Notes under the pieces: model-generated | What the model was told of the DNA's origin: nothing | Seen by the model: only the letters and a program-made list of their open reading frames with translations | Database searches by the model: none | Part shown: positions 36,232 to 45,980 of the stretch, piece after piece | Layout of the letters: every line of letters starts with the position of its first letter | How positions within the stretch are numbered: the first letter of the stretch is position 1 | Program-made: the position numbers and the translations under genes | Source of the DNA: CAVSJJ01 sp963728395 | GTDB taxonomy: Bacteria > Actinomycetota > Actinomycetes > Actinomycetales > Dermatophilaceae | Direction of reading: 5' to 3' | NCBI GenBank assembly: GCA_963728395.1 | Contig: CAVSJJ010000001.1 | Span: 368,482-432,481 of the forward strand | Length of the DNA: 64,000 bases

Positions 36232-39200
36232 GTGTTCGAGAAGGTCCTGGTCGCCAACCGAGGTGAGATCGCCGTCCGGGCGTTCCGCGCCGCCACCGAA
36301 CTCGGCGCGAAGACCGTCGCCGTCTTCCCCTATGAGGACCGCACCTCCGAGCACCGGCTCAAGGCCGATGAGTCCTACGAGATCGGCGAGCAGGGCCATC
36401 CGGTTCGGGCCTACCTCGACTACGAGAACGTCGTGCGGGTCGCCCAGGCCTGCGGCGCCGACGCGATCTACCCCGGCTACGGCTTCCTCTCCGAGAACCC
36501 GCGGCTCGCCGAGGCCTGCGCCGCAGCGGGCATCACCTTCGTCGGTCCCCCGGCGGAGGTCCTCCACCTCACCGGCAACAAGGCCAAGGCCATCGCCGCG
36601 GCGCGCGCCGCGGGCCTGCCGACCCTGCGCAGTGCCGAGGCGAGCACGGACCTGGACGCCCTCGAGGCCGCGGCGGGCGACATCGGCTTCCCCGTCTTCG
36701 TCAAGGCCGTCTCTGGTGGCGGCGGCCGCGGTATGCGACGGGTCGACGACCCGGCCCGGCTGCGGGACTCGCTCGAGGCCGCGCAGCGCGAGGCGGAGTC
36801 CGCCTTCGGCGACCCGACGCTCTATCTCGAGCAGGCGGTCGTCAACCCCCGGCACATCGAGGTGCAGGTCCTGGCCGACGCCACCGGCCAGATCATCCAC
36901 CTCTTCGAGCGGGACTGCTCCCTCCAGCGGCGCCACCAGAAGGTCGTCGAGATCGCCCCGGCGCCCGACCTCGACCCCGACCTGCGCGAGCGGATCTGCG
37001 CCGACGCCGTCGCCTTCGCCCGCTCGATCGGCTACGTCAACGCCGGCACCGTCGAGTTCCTCCTCGGGGAGGACGGGTCCTATGTCTTCATCGAGATGAA
37101 CCCTCGCATCCAGGTCGAGCATACGGTGACCGAGGAGGTCACCGACGTCGACCTCGTCGTCTCCCAGATGCGGATCGCCTCCGGGGAGTCGCTCGCGGAC
37201 CTCGAGCTGGACCAGGACGGCATCCGCACCCGCGGCTTCGCCCTCCAGTGCCGGATCACGACCGAGGACCCCGCCAACGGCTTCCGCCCGGACGCCGGGC
37301 TCATCACCGTCTACCGCAGCGCCGGCGGCGGCGGCATCCGGCTCGACGGCGGCACCGTCTTCGTCGGCGCCCAGGTCAGTCCGCATTTCGACTCGATGCT
37401 CGTCAAGATGACCGCCCGGGGCCGGACCTTCGAGACGGCGGTCCGGCGAGCCCGCCGCGCCCTGGCCGAGTTCCGGATCCGCGGGGTCTCGACCAACATC
37501 CCGTTCCTCGAGGCCGTCCTGTCCGACCCGGTGTTCCAGGCCGGCCGGGCGACGACGAGCTTCATCGACGAGCGGCCCGAGCTCCTCACCGCCCGGATGT
37601 CCGCCGACCGTGGGACGAAGCTGCTGACCTACCTGGCAGATGTCACGGTCAACCAGCCGAACGGCCCGGCCCGCACCCACATCGTCCCCGAGGCCAAGCT
37701 TCCCCCCCACGACGGTGACGCTCCGCGCCCGGCGGGCAGCCGTGACCTGCTCCTCGAGCTCGGACCGGCCGGCTTCGCCCGACGGCTGCGCGAGCGCACC
37801 GACGTGCCGGTGACCGAGACGACGTTCCGCGACGCCCACCAGTCGCTGCTCGCGACCCGGATGCGCACCCGCGACCTGCTCGCGGTCGCCGACCACGTCT
37901 CGCGGCTCACCCCGCAGCTGCTGTCCATGGAGGCCTGGGGTGGCGCGACCTACGACGTCGCCCTGCGCTTCCTGTCCGAGGACCCGTGGGACCGGCTGGC
38001 CCAGCTGCGCGAAGCGATGCCGAACGTCCCGCTCCAGATGCTCCTGCGGGGCCGCAACACCGTCGGCTACACGCCCTACCCGACGCGGGTCACCGACGTC
38101 TTCGTGGCCGAGGCTGCTCGGACCGGCCTCGACGTCTTCCGGATCTTCGACTCGCTGAACGATGTCGGCCAGATGCGCCCTGCCGTCGAGGCGGTCCTCG
38201 AGACCGGCACGGCGGTGGCCGAGGTCGCCCTGTGCTACACGGGCAACCTCATGCACCCGGACGAGCGGCTCTACACCCTCGACTACTACCTCCGGCTCGC
38301 CGAGCAGATCGTCGAGACCGGGGCGCACATCCTCGCCATCAAGGACATGGCGGGCCTGCTCCGGGCTCCGGCCGCCGCCCGGCTCGTCACCGCGCTCCGG
38401 GAACGGTTCGACCTGCCCGTGCACCTGCACACCCACGACACGGCCGGCGGCCAGGTGGCAACTCTGCTCGCCGCCATCAACGCCGGGGTCGACGCCGTCG
38501 ACGCGGCGAGCGCCCCGATGGCGGGGACGACGAGCCAGCCGTCGCTGTCGGCGCTCGTCGCCGCGACGAACGGCACCGAGCGCGAGACCGGCCTGGACAT
38601 CGACGCGGTGATGTCACTCGAGCCCTACTGGGAGGCGGTGCGTCGCCTCTATGCGCCGTTCGAGTCCGGGCTCGCCTCCCCCACCGGCCGGGTCTACGCC
38701 CACGAGATCCCCGGTGGCCAGCTGTCGAACCTGCGTCAGCAGGCGATCGCGCTCGGGCTCGGCGACCGCTTCGAGGCGATCGAGACGATGTATGCCGCGG
38801 CCAACAAGATCCTCGGCAACCTCGTCAAGGTCACCCCGAGCAGCAAGGTCGTCGGCGACCTCGCCCTCGCCCTCGTCGGCGCCGGGGCGGACCCGGCCGA
38901 CTTCGAGGAGAACCCGACGAGCTATGACATCCCCGACTCGGTTATCGGCTTCCTCGAGGGCCAGCTCGGCGACCCGCCCGGCGGGTGGCCCGAGCCGTTC
39001 CGGGCCAAGGCCCTCGCCGGGCGCAGCGCAAAGCCCTGGGTCACCACCCTCACCGAGGACCAGGAGCAGGACCTCGCCGAGACCCCCCGACCGACCCTCA
39101 ACTCCCTGCTCTTCCCCGGGCCGACCCGGGACTACGAGGCCTCGGTCGAGCAGTTCGGGAACCTCGGGGTGCTCCCGACGGTCGAGTTCCTCCACGGCAT

Positions 39201-39615
39201 CGGGCTCGGCGCGGAGGTCGACGTGGAGATCGAGGCCGGCAAGCGGCTCATCCTCGGGGTCACGTCCATCGGTGAGGCCGACGACAAGGGCATGCGGACC
39301 GTCATGTGCACCCTCAACGGCCAGTTCCGGCCGGTGACCGTGCGAGACCGCTCGGTCAGCGTCGACGTCAAGGCCGCCGAGAAGGCGGACCCGTCGACGC
39401 CGGGTCACGTGCCGGCGCCGTTCGCGGGCATGGTCACGCCCACCGTCGCCGAGGGCGACGTCGTCGTGGCCGGCGCCGTCGTCGCGACGATCGAGGCGAT
39501 GAAGATGGAGGCCAACATCACCACGCCGGTCGGGGGCACCGTCGCCCGACTCGCGATCGGGGGCGTGCAGCAGGTCGAGGGCGGGGACCTCATCCTCGCC
39601 ATCACGCCCGCCTGA
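36232..39615 (+). CDS. pyc: pyruvate carboxylase
   Basis: 1127 residues from GTG 36232 (ribosome site GAGGAG just upstream; the frame is open further 5' but homology starts at FEKVLVANRGEIAVRAF). It makes oxaloacetate from pyruvate, bicarbonate and ATP. Domains in order: biotin carboxylase (KAVSGGGGRGMRRVDD ATP loop, FIEMNPRIQVEHTVTEEVT), carboxyltransferase TIM barrel (ETTFRDAHQSLLATR, IKDMAGLL, HLHTHDTAGG), allosteric/tetramer domain, and a C-terminal biotinyl domain with the biotin Lys at about 1091 in IEAMKMEANI. It is intact and of normal length. It replenishes the TCA cycle. Confidence 0.98.
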   Translation: MFEKVLVANRGEIAVRAFRAATELGAKTVAVFPYEDRTSEHRLKADESYEIGEQGHPVRAYLDYENVVRVAQACGADAIYPGYGFLSENPRLAEACAAAGITFVGPPAEVLHLTGNKAKAIAAARAAGLPTLRSAEASTDLDALEAAAGDIGFPVFVKAVSGGGGRGMRRVDDPARLRDSLEAAQREAESAFGDPTLYLEQAVVNPRHIEVQVLADATGQIIHLFERDCSLQRRHQKVVEIAPAPDLDPDLRERICADAVAFARSIGYVNAGTVEFLLGEDGSYVFIEMNPRIQVEHTVTEEVTDVDLVVSQMRIASGESLADLELDQDGIRTRGFALQCRITTEDPANGFRPDAGLITVYRSAGGGGIRLDGGTVFVGAQVSPHFDSMLVKMTARGRTFETAVRRARRALAEFRIRGVSTNIPFLEAVLSDPVFQAGRATTSFIDERPELLTARMSADRGTKLLTYLADVTVNQPNGPARTHIVPEAKLPPHDGDAPRPAGSRDLLLELGPAGFARRLRERTDVPVTETTFRDAHQSLLATRMRTRDLLAVADHVSRLTPQLLSMEAWGGATYDVALRFLSEDPWDRLAQLREAMPNVPLQMLLRGRNTVGYTPYPTRVTDVFVAEAARTGLDVFRIFDSLNDVGQMRPAVEAVLETGTAVAEVALCYTGNLMHPDERLYTLDYYLRLAEQIVETGAHILAIKDMAGLLRAPAAARLVTALRERFDLPVHLHTHDTAGGQVATLLAAINAGVDAVDAASAPMAGTTSQPSLSALVAATNGTERETGLDIDAVMSLEPYWEAVRRLYAPFESGLASPTGRVYAHEIPGGQLSNLRQQAIALGLGDRFEAIETMYAAANKILGNLVKVTPSSKVVGDLALALVGAGADPADFEENPTSYDIPDSVIGFLEGQLGDPPGGWPEPFRAKALAGRSAKPWVTTLTEDQEQDLAETPRPTLNSLLFPGPTRDYEASVEQFGNLGVLPTVEFLHGIGLGAEVDVEIEAGKRLILGVTSIGEADDKGMRTVMCTLNGQFRPVTVRDRSVSVDVKAAEKADPSTPGHVPAPFAGMVTPTVAEGDVVVAGAVVATIEAMKMEANITTPVGGTVARLAIGGVQQVEGGDLILAITPA

Positions 39616-39628
39616 CGGGCCGGGGGCG

Positions 39629-41617
39629 CTACCAGGAGCCGCCGGAGCTGCCGCCGCCTCCACCACCGGAGAAGCCACCGCCCCCGCTGAAACCGCTGCC
39701 CCCGGAGGATCCCGGCGTGCTGGCGAAGGTACCGGCGGCGGTCGTGGCGAACGTGTCCATCCCGGACGCGAGGACGGCGAAGCTGCGGGCGTCCCACGCG
39801 CCGGCGTACCAGAGCGGCGCGGCGATGCTGTGTCCCGCGGCGGCCGCGGCGGTCGCCACCTCCTCGAAGACGCCGGCCCAGCGCTCGGCGACGCCGAAGA
39901 CGATGGCATAGGGCAGGTAGCGGCTGAAGATGTCCTGCGCCTCCTCCCACCGGATCTGGTTCGCCTCGGCCGTCTTGAGATAGAGCTCGAACCCCCGCGA
40001 CTGGGCCAGCACGGCACTGCCCTCCGCGGTCCGCGACGCCATCCTGCGTCCCAGGGCGATCGTGATGAGCCCGGCGAGCACACCGCCCGCACCGAGCACC
40101 CAGGCCGGAGGCAGCGGCAGACCTGCGTCCGCGAAGGCCCCTCCCCCGGCGACGTTCACGGCGACGGCGGCGATGACAGAGAGGACGATGACCAGGACGC
40201 CGGCGCCCATCCACGCACCGCGGGCGGTCTCGGGCGAGGAGCGGAACCAGCCGCGCTGGACCGTCTCGTCGTACATGAGCTGCTGGACGGCCTTCAGGGT
40301 CGGGGCGAAGGTGTTCTTCAGCTCGCTCAGCTTCACGTCCGGCCCGGCGGCGAAGACCGAGTCGAGGAGCAGCTGCTCGTAGGGGTTCAGGGACGGCCCC
40401 GCGGCGGGTGGGCTGGTCCGCCGAAGCCGCCAGTCATCCTTGACCCAGAAGTGCTCACCGTGGACCGGCTCGATGACGAGGTAGCCGCGCACGGCCAGGT
40501 CGATGAGGGTGGCCGTCACGTCGACGACGTTCGCCTCCTCGTCGATGATCGTGCCGAGCATGCCGGGCTGGACGCCCGTCGGCGGCGCGAACTGGACGGC
40601 CACCGTCGGCTCGCGCGAGCTGCGCAGGACGGGCGCCGCCTCGCCGTGGCCCGGGGTGAGCCCCGGAGTCAGCCCGGCATACACCTCGTCGCGGCCGCGC
40701 TTCCAGACCAGGACACCCATCGTGCCGGCGGCGAGCAGGGGCGCGAGGAGGCCGAGGCCGCCCGCGAGGTAGCCGAGCGACCGCGCCGAGGCGGGCGACA
40801 ACGAGCTGCCGGACGAGGCGTCCGCGCTGCCCTCACGCAGGTCCGGGCTGAGGTCCCCGAACGCGACCCGGGGATAGGAGGTGACGACCGAGGCGCCCTC
40901 GTTGGCCCCCAGGTCGGGCATCGAGAAGCGCGAGGTCGCGCCCGGAGCCGCGTCGCAGTCGCTCGTCGAACCCTGCGGGCCGTAGAAGCACGCGGCCTTC
41001 GTCGCGGCCACGGGGCCGGTGACCGTCGCGACGAGGTTCTCGGTGGGAGAGTCGTTGCTCGGGGCGATGACGTTGTAGTAGAACTCCGCCGTCCCGTCGC
41101 CGATGTCGTTGACGACATGGTCGAGGTGGTAGTGGACGGCGTACTGCTGGGTGCCGGTCACCGTCTTGGAGGGGCTGCCGATCCGCAGCCGCGCCGTGGC
41201 GCCCTCGTCGGTGATGGAGATGTCGGTGGGGGCGTCGGTCGGGGAGGTGACCGAGACGCCGCTGAGGGCGTAGTAGCGGTACTGGGTGTCGCTGTTCTTG
41301 TAGCCGGCTCGCACGGTGATGCCGCGGTAGATGCCGTGCCGCTCCTGGCCCGAGGGGAAGGTCCAGGTGATGTCCTCGACGACGTCGACCGAACCGTCCT
41401 CGTTGACGGTGTAGCTCGCGGCGAACCGGGTGGCGGCGTCCTTCGTCACGACCGTGTAGCCCGCGGCCGGCAGCCCGCCCGACGCCACCGGGCCGGATGC
41501 CGCCGCACGCGCGGGCGGTGCGGCCGCGGCTGCCGGGGCGAGGGCGAGGGCCGTGAGGGCGGCATACCCGAGGACGGCGGCACGACGAACGGCCACGCGC
41601 CAACCTCCGTGGCCCAT
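39629..41617 (-). CDS. DUF2207 membrane protein
   Basis: 662 residues with a signal peptide (AAVLGYAALTALALAPAAAAA). The extracytoplasmic DUF2207 domain covers about 55-270: FAASYTVNEDGSVDVVEDITWTF, RHGIYRGI. Membrane segments follow near 280-300 and 480-540, around a cytoplasmic part GTIIDEEANVVDVTATLIDLAVRGYLVIE. The tail is Gly/Ser-rich and ends GGSW. DUF2207 proteins are widespread and uncharacterised. The ATG shares one base with the smpB stop (TGATG at 41619-41615), so it is co-translated with smpB. Confidence 0.9.
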   Translation of the reverse strand: MGHGGWRVAVRRAAVLGYAALTALALAPAAAAAPPARAAASGPVASGGLPAAGYTVVTKDAATRFAASYTVNEDGSVDVVEDITWTFPSGQERHGIYRGITVRAGYKNSDTQYRYYALSGVSVTSPTDAPTDISITDEGATARLRIGSPSKTVTGTQQYAVHYHLDHVVNDIGDGTAEFYYNVIAPSNDSPTENLVATVTGPVAATKAACFYGPQGSTSDCDAAPGATSRFSMPDLGANEGASVVTSYPRVAFGDLSPDLREGSADASSGSSLSPASARSLGYLAGGLGLLAPLLAAGTMGVLVWKRGRDEVYAGLTPGLTPGHGEAAPVLRSSREPTVAVQFAPPTGVQPGMLGTIIDEEANVVDVTATLIDLAVRGYLVIEPVHGEHFWVKDDWRLRRTSPPAAGPSLNPYEQLLLDSVFAAGPDVKLSELKNTFAPTLKAVQQLMYDETVQRGWFRSSPETARGAWMGAGVLVIVLSVIAAVAVNVAGGGAFADAGLPLPPAWVLGAGGVLAGLITIALGRRMASRTAEGSAVLAQSRGFELYLKTAEANQIRWEEAQDIFSRYLPYAIVFGVAERWAGVFEEVATAAAAAGHSIAAPLWYAGAWDARSFAVLASGMDTFATTAAGTFASTPGSSGGSGFSGGGGFSGGGGGGSSGGSW

Positions 41618-42105
41618 CAGTGCTTCCGGGCGGACAGCGCCCGCTCGGCCTCACGCCGGTCCTGCCGCTCCCGAAGCGCGTGTCGCTTGTCGTAGGCCTT
41701 CTTGCCCTTGGCGACGGCGATCTCGACCTTGGCGCGTCCGTCCTTGAAGTACAGCGACAGCGGCACGATCGTGTGCCCGCTCTCGCGGGTCTTGTGGGCG
41801 ATCCGGTCCAGCTCGGTGCGGTGCAGGAGGAGCTTGCGGCGGCGGCGCGGGGTGTGGTTCGTCCAGGTGCCCGAGGAATACTCGGGGATGTGGACCCCCT
41901 CGAGCCACAGCTCGTCGCCGCTGAACGCGGCCCAGCCGTCGACGAGCGAGGCCCGGCCCATCCGCAGCGCCTTGACCTCGGTCCCGGTGAGGGCGATGCC
42001 CGCCTCGTAGGTGTCCTCGATGAGGTAGTCGTGCCGGGCCTTCCGGTTGCTCGCCACGAGCTTGTGCCCCTGTTCCTTGGCCACCGCCGCCTCCTTCCTC
42101 ATCAC
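41617..42105 (-). CDS. smpB: SsrA-binding protein SmpB
   Basis: 162 residues from ATG 42105 (the adjacent ATG 42102 is equally possible). The OB-fold core is well conserved: LVASNRKARHDYLIEDTYEAGIALTGTEVKALR, ASLVDGWAAF, and the tail KDGRAKVEIAVAKGKKAYDKR with the C-terminal basic helix REAERALSARKH. It delivers the tmRNA encoded at 35600 to stalled ribosomes. The order prfB-ftsE-ftsX-M23-smpB is the usual actinobacterial one. Confidence 0.97.
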   Translation of the reverse strand: MMRKEAAVAKEQGHKLVASNRKARHDYLIEDTYEAGIALTGTEVKALRMGRASLVDGWAAFSGDELWLEGVHIPEYSSGTWTNHTPRRRRKLLLHRTELDRIAHKTRESGHTIVPLSLYFKDGRAKVEIAVAKGKKAYDKRHALRERQDRREAERALSARKH

Positions 42106-42207
42106 CGGCTCGGTGCCGCGCGGCTAGCGTGCCGCACCGGCAGCAACGCTACCGGTCCGCGCGAGCCCGCCGGACCGGGACCGGAGAGGGGCGGAACGCT
42201 CAGCGGG

Positions 42208-43509
42208 TCAGAGCCAGGTGCGCGGGTCGACGGTGCGCCCGTTCTGCCGGGTCTCGAAATGGAGGTGGCAGCCGTTGGACAGGCCGGTGGAGCCCTCGTA
42301 GCCGATGACCTGGCCGCGACGGACATGCCCGTGCCAGACCCGGATCCGGGTGAGGTGGTTGTACGTCGTCGAGAGGTCGACGCCACCGTGGTACCCGTGG
42401 TCGATGACGACCCGGTTGCCGTAGCCGCCACCCCAGCCGGCGGAGACGATGTAGCCGTCGGCGGCCGCGTGGATCGGTGTCCCGCACGGCGCGGCGTAGT
42501 CCCGGCCCTCGTGCAGCCGGGCGTAGTGGAGGATCGGGTGGTAGCGGTAGCCGAACTCGGAGCTGATCCAGCCGAGGGTTGTCGGGGCTGAGAGGAACCC
42601 CCTGCCGCCGGCGCCCTGGGTGCGCCCGGCCGTGCGAGCGGCCCGGGCCCGGGCGGCGAGGATGCGGGCCAGCCGGGCCGACTCGGCCCGCATGGCGGCG
42701 ATCCGCTTCTTCTCGGCGGCGACCTGGGTGGCGAGGGCCTTGGCCTGGGACCGCTGGTTCGCCGCGAGCCGCTCGAGCGCGGACTTGGCGGCGGCGGCCC
42801 TGTCGCGGGCGGCGGTCGCGGCATCGAGGGCGGCGGCGGCCCGACGCTGCGCGGCGGCCGACTCCTGGCGCAGCGCGGTGAGCCGGGCCTCCTGGGCGAC
42901 CTGGTCGGCCTGGGCGGTGGCGAGCCGGTGCATCGACGCGTTCTGCAACTCGACGACCGTCCCGACCATGGCGAGCCGGTCGGCGAACTCCTGGGGGCTG
43001 TTCGAGCTCATCGCCACGGAGAGCTGGCCCATGCCCTGCTCCTGGTAGAGCTGGGAGGCGAACTGGGCGAGCTGGATGTGCCCTGCGGCAATCGAGGCAC
43101 GGGTGGCCGCGAGCTCGTCCTCAGCCTTGGACTCACTGGCCCTGGCGACGGCGAGGTCCTGCTCGGCCTGCGCCTCGGCGGCGGCCGCGGCGGTCGCGGC
43201 GTCCTGGGCCTGCGTGAGGGCGGTCCGGGCGGCCGGAATCTTGCTGCGGGTCGTCGTCAGGGCCGTGTAGGTCCTGGAGAGGGCGGCGCTCGTGTCGTCC
43301 AGATCCTGCTTGAGGTTCTGGATCGTCGAGTCGACCTTCTTCTTCTTGTCCTTGGTCCCGCTCGGCGCCTGGACGGCGACCCGTCCGGGCACGGTGGCCG
43401 CCTCGGCCGCCGTGGCCCCGAAGAGGGCGAGGGTGCTGACGACGGCGGCCCCACCGGCCACCCTCCAGCGCCGCGTGGGGTCGGACAGGACCGGGCCACG
43501 TTGTCTCAC
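42208..43509 (-). CDS. M23-family murein hydrolase with coiled coil
   Basis: 433 residues from ATG 43509. Signal peptide VAGGAAVVSTLALFGATAAEA, then a long coiled coil (about 55-300, rich in Ala, Arg, Glu). The C-terminal LytM domain has the zinc ligands HEGRDYA (HxxxD), and HLHFETRQNG (HxH) near the end. It resembles EnvC/RipC-type proteins controlled by FtsEX, which lies upstream, and probably splits septal peptidoglycan during cell separation. A hairpin separates it from ftsX. Confidence 0.92.
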   Translation of the reverse strand: MRQRGPVLSDPTRRWRVAGGAAVVSTLALFGATAAEAATVPGRVAVQAPSGTKDKKKKVDSTIQNLKQDLDDTSAALSRTYTALTTTRSKIPAARTALTQAQDAATAAAAAEAQAEQDLAVARASESKAEDELAATRASIAAGHIQLAQFASQLYQEQGMGQLSVAMSSNSPQEFADRLAMVGTVVELQNASMHRLATAQADQVAQEARLTALRQESAAAQRRAAAALDAATAARDRAAAAKSALERLAANQRSQAKALATQVAAEKKRIAAMRAESARLARILAARARAARTAGRTQGAGGRGFLSAPTTLGWISSEFGYRYHPILHYARLHEGRDYAAPCGTPIHAAADGYIVSAGWGGGYGNRVVIDHGYHGGVDLSTTYNHLTRIRVWHGHVRRGQVIGYEGSTGLSNGCHLHFETRQNGRTVDPRTWL

Positions 43510-43597
43510 GAGTCACATTGGTAACACGGATGCCCAGCGAAGGGAACTCCCGACGGCGCGAGTCACCGAATCCCGACCCCCCGTCACCGCGAGGGGT

Positions 43598-43639
43598 GGC
43601 GATGTGTCCCTTCAGGACCGCCTGAAGGGACACATCGCC
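43598..43639. terminator. 19-bp hairpin between ftsX and the M23 gene
   Basis: Perfect 19-bp inverted repeat, arms 43598-43616 and 43621-43639 with a 4-nt loop (ACCG). It is 31 bp after the ftsX stop and 88 bp before the M23 start. No T-run. It likely terminates or attenuates the ftsEX transcript. Confidence 0.8.
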
Positions 43640-43670
43640 GTCCCCGGGCGGCGTGGGCGCGCACCGTGAC

Positions 43671-44570
43671 TCAGATGCGCAGGAAGCGGCGCAGCGCGAC
43701 GACGCTCGTCAGGGTGGCCACGACGGCGGCCCCGAGGACCATCCAGGGGGTGAGGGCCCAGAGGTCGAGCGTGCCGATCCACGCGCCGCTCATCCGACTG
43801 AGCCGCCGGTCGAAGACGAAGTAGAGCAGGGTCCACAGGGCAACGCCGGCGAGGAGGACTCCCAACAGCGAGACGATGAGCATCTCGACGATGAACGGCA
43901 TCCGGATCGTCGTGCTGGAGGCGCCGACGAGCCGCATGATGGCGATCTCTCGTCGTCGGGTGAACGCGGCTTGTCGGATCGTCGTCCCCATGAGCAGGGT
44001 CGCGCAGACGACCATCGCCGCGGCGAGGACGACGGCGATCCACGTGACGACGTCGATGACGGTGAACAGGGGCCGTAGGACCTTTTGTTGGTCCTGGACG
44101 CTCGCGACCCCCGGCGCGCCCTCGAACTGGCTCGTGACGACGGCGAACTTCGTCGGGTCCTTCAGCTGGACGCGATAGCTCTGCGGGATGTCGCCGACCT
44201 TGAGGTTGTCGACCACCGGGCTGTTGCGCATCTGCTGCTTGAACCGGTCGAACGCCTGCTGCTCGGACTCGTAGTAGACGGTCTTGACCTCGGGCATTGC
44301 CTCCAGCTGGGACTTGATCGTCGCCTTCTGGGCCTCGGTCACCCCCTGCCCCTGGCAGTTGGGCTGCACCGCGACGTCGTTGCAGAGGAAGATCGTCACC
44401 TGGATCCGGTCGTACCAGTAGCCCTTCATCGTGTCGGCCTGACGCTGGGCGAGCAGGCCGAGCCCGAGCAGGAAGATCGACACCATCGTCACCAGGACGA
44501 CGGAGGCGGCCATCGACAGGTTGCGGCGCAGTCCGGTTCCGACCTCGCCGAGAATGAACCGGGCCCTCAT
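43671..44570 (-). CDS. ftsX: cell division protein FtsX
   Basis: 299 residues from ATG 44570. The N-terminal membrane segment is LSMAASVVLVTMVSIFLLGLGLL. A periplasmic loop of ~120 residues follows, then three membrane segments (WIAVVLAAAMVVCATLLMGTTI, IVEMLIVSLLGVLLAGVALWTL, and the end). The cytoplasmic turn TRRREIAIMRLVGASSTTIRMPF is the MacB/FtsX-family coupling motif. With FtsE it forms a complex that activates wall hydrolases. The start overlaps the ftsE stop (ATGA). Confidence 0.95.
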   Translation of the reverse strand: MRARFILGEVGTGLRRNLSMAASVVLVTMVSIFLLGLGLLAQRQADTMKGYWYDRIQVTIFLCNDVAVQPNCQGQGVTEAQKATIKSQLEAMPEVKTVYYESEQQAFDRFKQQMRNSPVVDNLKVGDIPQSYRVQLKDPTKFAVVTSQFEGAPGVASVQDQQKVLRPLFTVIDVVTWIAVVLAAAMVVCATLLMGTTIRQAAFTRRREIAIMRLVGASSTTIRMPFIVEMLIVSLLGVLLAGVALWTLLYFVFDRRLSRMSGAWIGTLDLWALTPWMVLGAAVVATLTSVVALRRFLRI

Positions 44571-45298
44571 GCCTTGCCCTTCCGCGCGGCGGCCGTGGCG
44601 GCCGGGTCGTGGACGGCCGCGGCATACGCCCCGTCCGGCTCGTCCCGGACCACGCTCCCGTCGTCGAGCTGGATGACGCGCTTGCGCAGGTCGTTGACGA
44701 TCTCGTCGTCGTGCGTCGCCATGACGACCGTCGTGCCGGTCCGGTTGATCCGGCCGAGCAGGTGGACGATCTCGAGGCTGATCTTCGGGTCGAGGTTGCC
44801 GGTCGGCTCGTCACACAGCAGGATCGCGGGCTTGTTGACGACGGCCCGGGCGATCGCCACCCGCTGCTGCTCACCGCCGGACAGCTCGTGGGGAAGCCGG
44901 CCCTCCATGCCGGCCAGCCCGACCATCTCGAGGATCTCGGGGACGAGCTGGCGGATGACGTGGCCGGGCTTGCCGATGACCTGGAGGGCGAAGGCGACGT
45001 TCTGGTGGACGGTCTTGCCGGGCAGCAGCCGGAAGTCCTGGAAGACGGCGCCCATCTCGCGGCGCATCCGGGGCACCTGGCGGGCGGACATCGTGCCGAG
45101 GTTCTGCCCGGCGACGAGGACCTTGCCGGACGTCGCCAGCTCCTCGCGCAGGACGAGCCGGAGCAGCGTCGACTTGCCCGAGCCGGACGGGCCGACGACG
45201 AAGACGAACTCGCCCCGCTCGATGTCGAGGCTGACCTCGTCGAGCGCGGGCCGGGTCGACCGGAGATAGACCTTGCTGACCTTGTCGAAGCGGATCAT
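44567..45298 (-). CDS. ftsE: cell division ATP-binding protein FtsE
   Basis: 243 residues from ATG 45298 (MIRFDKVSKVY). ABC ATPase: Walker A GPSGSGKST, Q-loop FQDFRLLP, signature LSGGEQQRVAIARA, Walker B ILLCDEPTGNLD, and switch His ATHDDEIV. The C-terminal tail (AAAVHDPAATAAARKGKA) is Ala-rich. It powers FtsX for septal hydrolase activation. All catalytic motifs are intact. Confidence 0.97.
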   Translation of the reverse strand: MIRFDKVSKVYLRSTRPALDEVSLDIERGEFVFVVGPSGSGKSTLLRLVLREELATSGKVLVAGQNLGTMSARQVPRMRREMGAVFQDFRLLPGKTVHQNVAFALQVIGKPGHVIRQLVPEILEMVGLAGMEGRLPHELSGGEQQRVAIARAVVNKPAILLCDEPTGNLDPKISLEIVHLLGRINRTGTTVVMATHDDEIVNDLRKRVIQLDDGSVVRDEPDGAYAAAVHDPAATAAARKGKA

Positions 45299-45423
45299 GC
45301 GCGCGGATGGAGCCCTTGCGATGGGAGGCGGACGGAGGACGGGAGCCTGGGCTCCTCGCTGGAAGCATAGGTTCCGAACCTGGCGATGGCGCACACCGAC
45401 GCGGAGTCGGCGCGCCCCAGCGC

Positions 45424-45957
45424 TCAGTCGCGGGTGATGACGAGGCCGGCCGGGTCCTCGACCCCGAAGACGTCACGCATCGTGGCGGCCACCGTCCGGG
45501 CCGCGTTGCGGGCCTCCTCGGCGGGCAGGTACGGCGCACAGGGGACGTCGTCGGGCCACCACCGCACGTATGCCGCCCCGTCGCCCGGGCCGGGATGGTG
45601 CCAGCCGAGCGTGAGGAGGGCGGCGTCCTCCTCGGGCGAGACCGGGTAGCCCGAGCCGAACCGCTCGGGGGCGACGCACCGGCCGACGAGGTGGTCCTCG
45701 ACCCGGCGCAGGGTGACCCAGGGGGCGGTGTCGGCGTAGCTCGCCGCCAGGAGGCCGAAGATCCGCCGCGGCTTGGTCTGCCGGGGACGGGCCCGCTCGG
45801 CCGGGGCGGCGATCGTCCGCGCCGCGCTCCGGTCCGGGTCGTCGAGCAGCTCGAGCGCGAAGCGGGCGACCCAGGCGTCCCAGGCCGCGGCATACCGCGG
45901 GTCGACCGCCGCTGCGTCCCCGCCGGGCACCGGCGTCGCCGCGCCGTCGTCGCTCAT
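45424..45957 (-). CDS. hypothetical protein, TY-Chap/YbjN-like C-terminus
   Basis: 177 residues from ATG 45957. The C-terminal part LPAEEARNAARTVAATMRDVFGVEDPAGLVI resembles the end of actinobacterial T3SS/YbjN peptide-binding-chaperone-type proteins. The middle contains GLLAASYADTAPWVTLRRVEDHLVGRC. No catalytic residues are evident. It sits between prfB and ftsE but on its own translation unit. Function unknown. Confidence 0.65.
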   Translation of the reverse strand: MSDDGAATPVPGGDAAAVDPRYAAAWDAWVARFALELLDDPDRSAARTIAAPAERARPRQTKPRRIFGLLAASYADTAPWVTLRRVEDHLVGRCVAPERFGSGYPVSPEEDAALLTLGWHHPGPGDGAAYVRWWPDDVPCAPYLPAEEARNAARTVAATMRDVFGVEDPAGLVITRD

Positions 45958-45980
45958 CGGACTCCCCCGCTCTTCGGCGC

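Noticed and set aside
35992..38436. A long open frame (814 codons) antisense to pyc
   Set aside because: It is an artefact of high GC with G/C-rich third positions; pyc on the other strand has complete domains and motifs.
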